From assembly GCA_964525365.1 (NCBI GenBank), contig CAZGGW010000016.1, forward strand, positions 1-16,039: a stretch of 16,039 nucleotides of DNA. The letters run 5' to 3'. A program made the position numbers and the translations under genes. The stretch is from CAZGGW01 sp964525365 (GTDB taxonomy: Bacteria; Bacillota_I; Bacilli_A; RF39; UBA660). The notes under the pieces are model-generated. The model did no database searches. It saw only the letters and a list, made by a program, of their open reading frames with translations, and was not told the DNA's origin. Positions 13,694 to 16,039 of this stretch are shown in pieces. Each line of letters begins with the position of its first letter. Position 1 is the stretch's first letter.

Positions 13694-15886
13694 TTATTCG
13701 TGAATAACTCCACCCCATTCAACCGCAGTAAATCCAGTTCTTTTAAACGTTTCAAGTTTTTGTTCGACAATATCAACTTTTTTGTTTACCTTTTTAATGT
13801 GTATTGCAATTCTTAATAACGAATCAGGCTTTGGACTAATAATTAATTTATTATAAGCCTCTCTTTCTTTAGTAAGTTCAAAATAAACCAAACTTTTTCC
13901 ATTTTTTTCTAATATTGGTAACCAATACATGATAAACTCATTTCTTTCCCTTGCATTAAGCCCGAGTGTTGTCAATTTACTTTCAAGAAAATTTATTGCA
14001 TCATCCTTTGTTACATAAAATCCTTTAGTAAAGTCCACTTTAATTGAACCACGTTCTTCCCAATATAGGCCATAATAATAATTTCCGTTTTTGTCATATA
14101 AATCTCCGTTACTATTAGCTAAAACTTCCCAATTATTTATATATTTTGGATAAGTTGTTGTTAACAACTCTGGCTTTTTAAATGAAACATTAACATGCGT
14201 ATCATTATTCTTAGGGTATAAATACAGTACAGGTTTTGCATATGCTCCTACACCATCAGTTTCAATTGTACCTGATTCTCCAGTTTTAGGAATATAATAA
14301 AATTCATATCCTTTATCTTCTTCAGTTTCATCATAACTATATTCATCATTAACAACTAAATATACTCCTTCTTTTCCGTTTTCTTCATACCATCCTGATA
14401 AGTCAGAGTATAGTTCATATCGTTCGGTCATTTTAATAAATGTTGCTAAAATGTTGTCATGGTCATCAGTTATTTTAAGATAATTATCTGTATCAACAAC
14501 TCCCACGTATCCACCCTTTACCAATACATTAACACTTGTATATTTTTTGCTTTCTCTTATTAATTTTCCATTGGAATTATATACATCATATCCATTTCCA
14601 TTTTCATTAATTATAACTATGTTACCATCATTATCGATATAGTAATAATCTATTAATCTATCTCCAAAGATGCGTTTCTTTTCACTATTGGTAAATAAAT
14701 AATAACAGTTATAATCTTCATATACACATATTTCTTTGTAATAGAAATTAGAATCTTTTACTTTTTTCAAATCTATAGAGTTAAGTTTAATCGATTCTCC
14801 CTTATAATCATATACTTTTATTACTGAGTTATCGGTAACGTCATTATAAGTCATTGAAAATAAGTATTGGTGATTCTCATCTTCAAAAATAGAATCATGT
14901 TTAGCACCATTAAGAGAAAGAACATATTTATTAGCATCAAAAGAATAATATTTTATCTCATTGCTAAATATAGTAACGATTCCTTTTAATTTTGTATCCG
15001 CAATTAATTGTATTTCAAAATAAGCACCAAGATCCGAATTAATTCTATAAGACTTATTTGTTTTATAATCGTAAGCAACTAATCCTTGATCATCGAATAA
15101 AACATAATTTCCTGCACTAGATAAATATTTACAATAGTTGTTTGAGCAATCATAGGTAGTTAAAAGTTTAAACCCTTCAGCATCTAGAATTGATTCATAG
15201 ACGTCAACATCATCTTCTGAATCATATTCTGAATAAATATAATACTTTGCACTTACAATCTTAAAGTTAGTACTGAAAGTACGAGACTCACGATTATTAT
15301 CTAAATCAACAACTTTATAATATTGATCGTCATAATTCATAAATAATACATTTTCCAAACTTACAAATAAATTCTCACTTTTTGAATCATTATTTACAAG
15401 AAAAGAAAAAATAATTATTTGAGTATCAGAATTTGTTACTTTATTAGGAACAATTTTTATATCATTATCTTTTATTTCTACATTCCAATTTTCATTTGTA
15501 GATTTATATCCAGAATAAGTAAGAAAACTTCCATAATGAAAAACCGCATATAACTCTTTGATTTTATATGTGCCATAAAGTTCAACATTAAAATAGCACT
15601 CTATTTCGTTTCCTTTTTTTAAAGTTATAGCCTGATTTTGAGTGCCTTTAAAATAGCATTTCAATTCAATAGCATCATTTCCGTATAATTTAAACTCTGT
15701 GTTAGTCGGCAAACTTAAAAAACTATTAATTACTATTGGCTCATCTTTAAGCTCTGATTTTTTATTTATTTCTTCAATTAAAAAATAACTACCAATGCAT
15801 ACTATACATACTAAAAGTATTAAAAATATATACCAAAATCTCCTAAAAACGTTTTTCTTCTTTACAACTACTTTGTTTTCATTCAT
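13694..15886 (-). CDS. Large single-pass surface protein with conserved C-terminal domain
   Basis: A 730-residue protein anchored by one N-terminal helix (17-37) after a basic start (VVVKKKNVFRRF), so the bulk is probably outside the cell. Residues about 50-240 are beta-rich. About 240-530 consist of short repeating strands with aromatic and DN-turn patterns (YDYKTNKSYRI, VYDYKGESIKL, YYIDNDGNIVIINENGNGY, VYNSNGKLIRES), like a beta-propeller or WG-type repeat. Residues 551-730 form a distinct domain: KPVLYLYPKN, TTTYPKYINNWEV, YYYGLYWEE, DFTKGFYV, NEFIMYWLPILEKN, and RTGFTAVEWGG near the end. I have an impression of this C-terminal domain in many gut Firmicutes proteins, without known function. 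AGGAG lies seven bases before the ATG at 15886; an upstream ATG at 15934 falls in the promoter. No sorting signal is present. Confidence 0.8.
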   Translation of the reverse strand: MNENKVVVKKKNVFRRFWYIFLILLVCIVCIGSYFLIEEINKKSELKDEPIVINSFLSLPTNTEFKLYGNDAIELKCYFKGTQNQAITLKKGNEIECYFNVELYGTYKIKELYAVFHYGSFLTYSGYKSTNENWNVEIKDNDIKIVPNKVTNSDTQIIIFSFLVNNDSKSENLFVSLENVLFMNYDDQYYKVVDLDNNRESRTFSTNFKIVSAKYYIYSEYDSEDDVDVYESILDAEGFKLLTTYDCSNNYCKYLSSAGNYVLFDDQGLVAYDYKTNKSYRINSDLGAYFEIQLIADTKLKGIVTIFSNEIKYYSFDANKYVLSLNGAKHDSIFEDENHQYLFSMTYNDVTDNSVIKVYDYKGESIKLNSIDLKKVKDSNFYYKEICVYEDYNCYYLFTNSEKKRIFGDRLIDYYYIDNDGNIVIINENGNGYDVYNSNGKLIRESKKYTSVNVLVKGGYVGVVDTDNYLKITDDHDNILATFIKMTERYELYSDLSGWYEENGKEGVYLVVNDEYSYDETEEDKGYEFYYIPKTGESGTIETDGVGAYAKPVLYLYPKNNDTHVNVSFKKPELLTTTYPKYINNWEVLANSNGDLYDKNGNYYYGLYWEERGSIKVDFTKGFYVTKDDAINFLESKLTTLGLNARERNEFIMYWLPILEKNGKSLVYFELTKEREAYNKLIISPKPDSLLRIAIHIKKVNKKVDIVEQKLETFKRTGFTAVEWGGVIHE

Positions 15887-15905
15887 TTCACTTCTCCTAT
15901 AATAT

Positions 15906-15934
15906 AAAATATCACAATATAATACGCGAGTCAA
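15906..15934 (-). promoter_or_regulatory. Promoter of the surface-protein gene
   Basis: TTGACT (15934-15929), a 17-base spacer, and TATTTT (15911-15906). Transcription would start near 15900, giving a leader of about 14 bases that carries the AGGAG ribosome site. This supports the start codon at 15886. Confidence 0.6.
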
Positions 15935-16039
15935 TCACAGATTTATAAAATAAATTTGTGAAAATGTAATGTTACAATTGATGCGATACCACTAATATAT
16001 ACAAAAACGATTTGATACCTTAAAATAGTAATTAGTCAA
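15935..16039. other. Intergenic DNA at the right edge
   Basis: No coding frame is visible. There is an imperfect dyad, TGTAA-TG-TTACA (15965-15976). On the minus strand GGTATC occurs twice, each followed after two bases by ATC. A second TTGACT lies at the very edge. None of these is strong enough to name. Confidence 0.3.

Noticed and set aside
15965..15976. TGTAA-TG-TTACA dyad as a regulator operator
   Set aside because: A short AT-rich dyad with a non-symmetrical centre, far from the mapped promoter; expected by chance at this base composition.

Overview
The window comes from a very AT-rich, low-GC Gram-positive-type genome. Strong GGAGG-type ribosome sites, a T-box leader, the linked rpsO-pnp pair, a YtgP-type MurJ flippase, a Cse60-family gene and YvcK all point to Firmicutes/Bacilli, probably an uncultured, reduced, gut-type lineage near the Mollicutes/Erysipelotrichia. 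That placement is inference. Every intact stop codon is TAA or TAG, while tryptophan is coded by TGG, so nothing seen argues for TGA recoding.

Almost everything is on the minus strand; only a tRNA gene and one small HAD-like gene are on plus. From the left: pnp (cut by the left edge) follows rpsO, which has a clear promoter, a structured leader and its own terminator. Bases 1850-2700 hold only rpsO control signals and the debris of an unrecognised gene broken by a frameshift and a stop. Next come a MurJ-type flippase, the small cse60-like gene and a membrane-anchored protein of unknown function.

The centre is a leucine T-box transcription unit: promoter, T-box with a probable CUU specifier, a 122-residue three-helix membrane protein, leuS, and the membrane-anchored protein. 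leuS is split into two overlapping frames. At the junction the motif DW(V/I)F(S/A)RQ is present twice, once in each frame, and removing 20 bases would restore a normal 799-residue enzyme. Upstream lie a GH31 glycosidase gene and a small hypothetical gene. Diverging from these is a plus-strand tRNA-Ala(UGC) with its own promoter and terminator and an unusual C at position 33.

The right part holds the plus-strand HAD-like gene, convergent with a two-gene operon of an M15B (VanY/LdcB-type) peptidase homologue followed by yvcK. The peptidase homologue has lost all three zinc ligands and the catalytic glutamate. Last is a 730-residue single-pass surface protein with a conserved C-terminal domain starting KPVLYLYP. 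Several genes concern the cell envelope (flippase, carboxypeptidase-like pseudoenzyme, YvcK, surface protein), and the rest are translation and RNA-turnover housekeeping. I saw no mobile element, CRISPR array or phage gene. The best candidates for something new are the leuS junction, the dead M15B protein paired with YvcK, and the surface protein.
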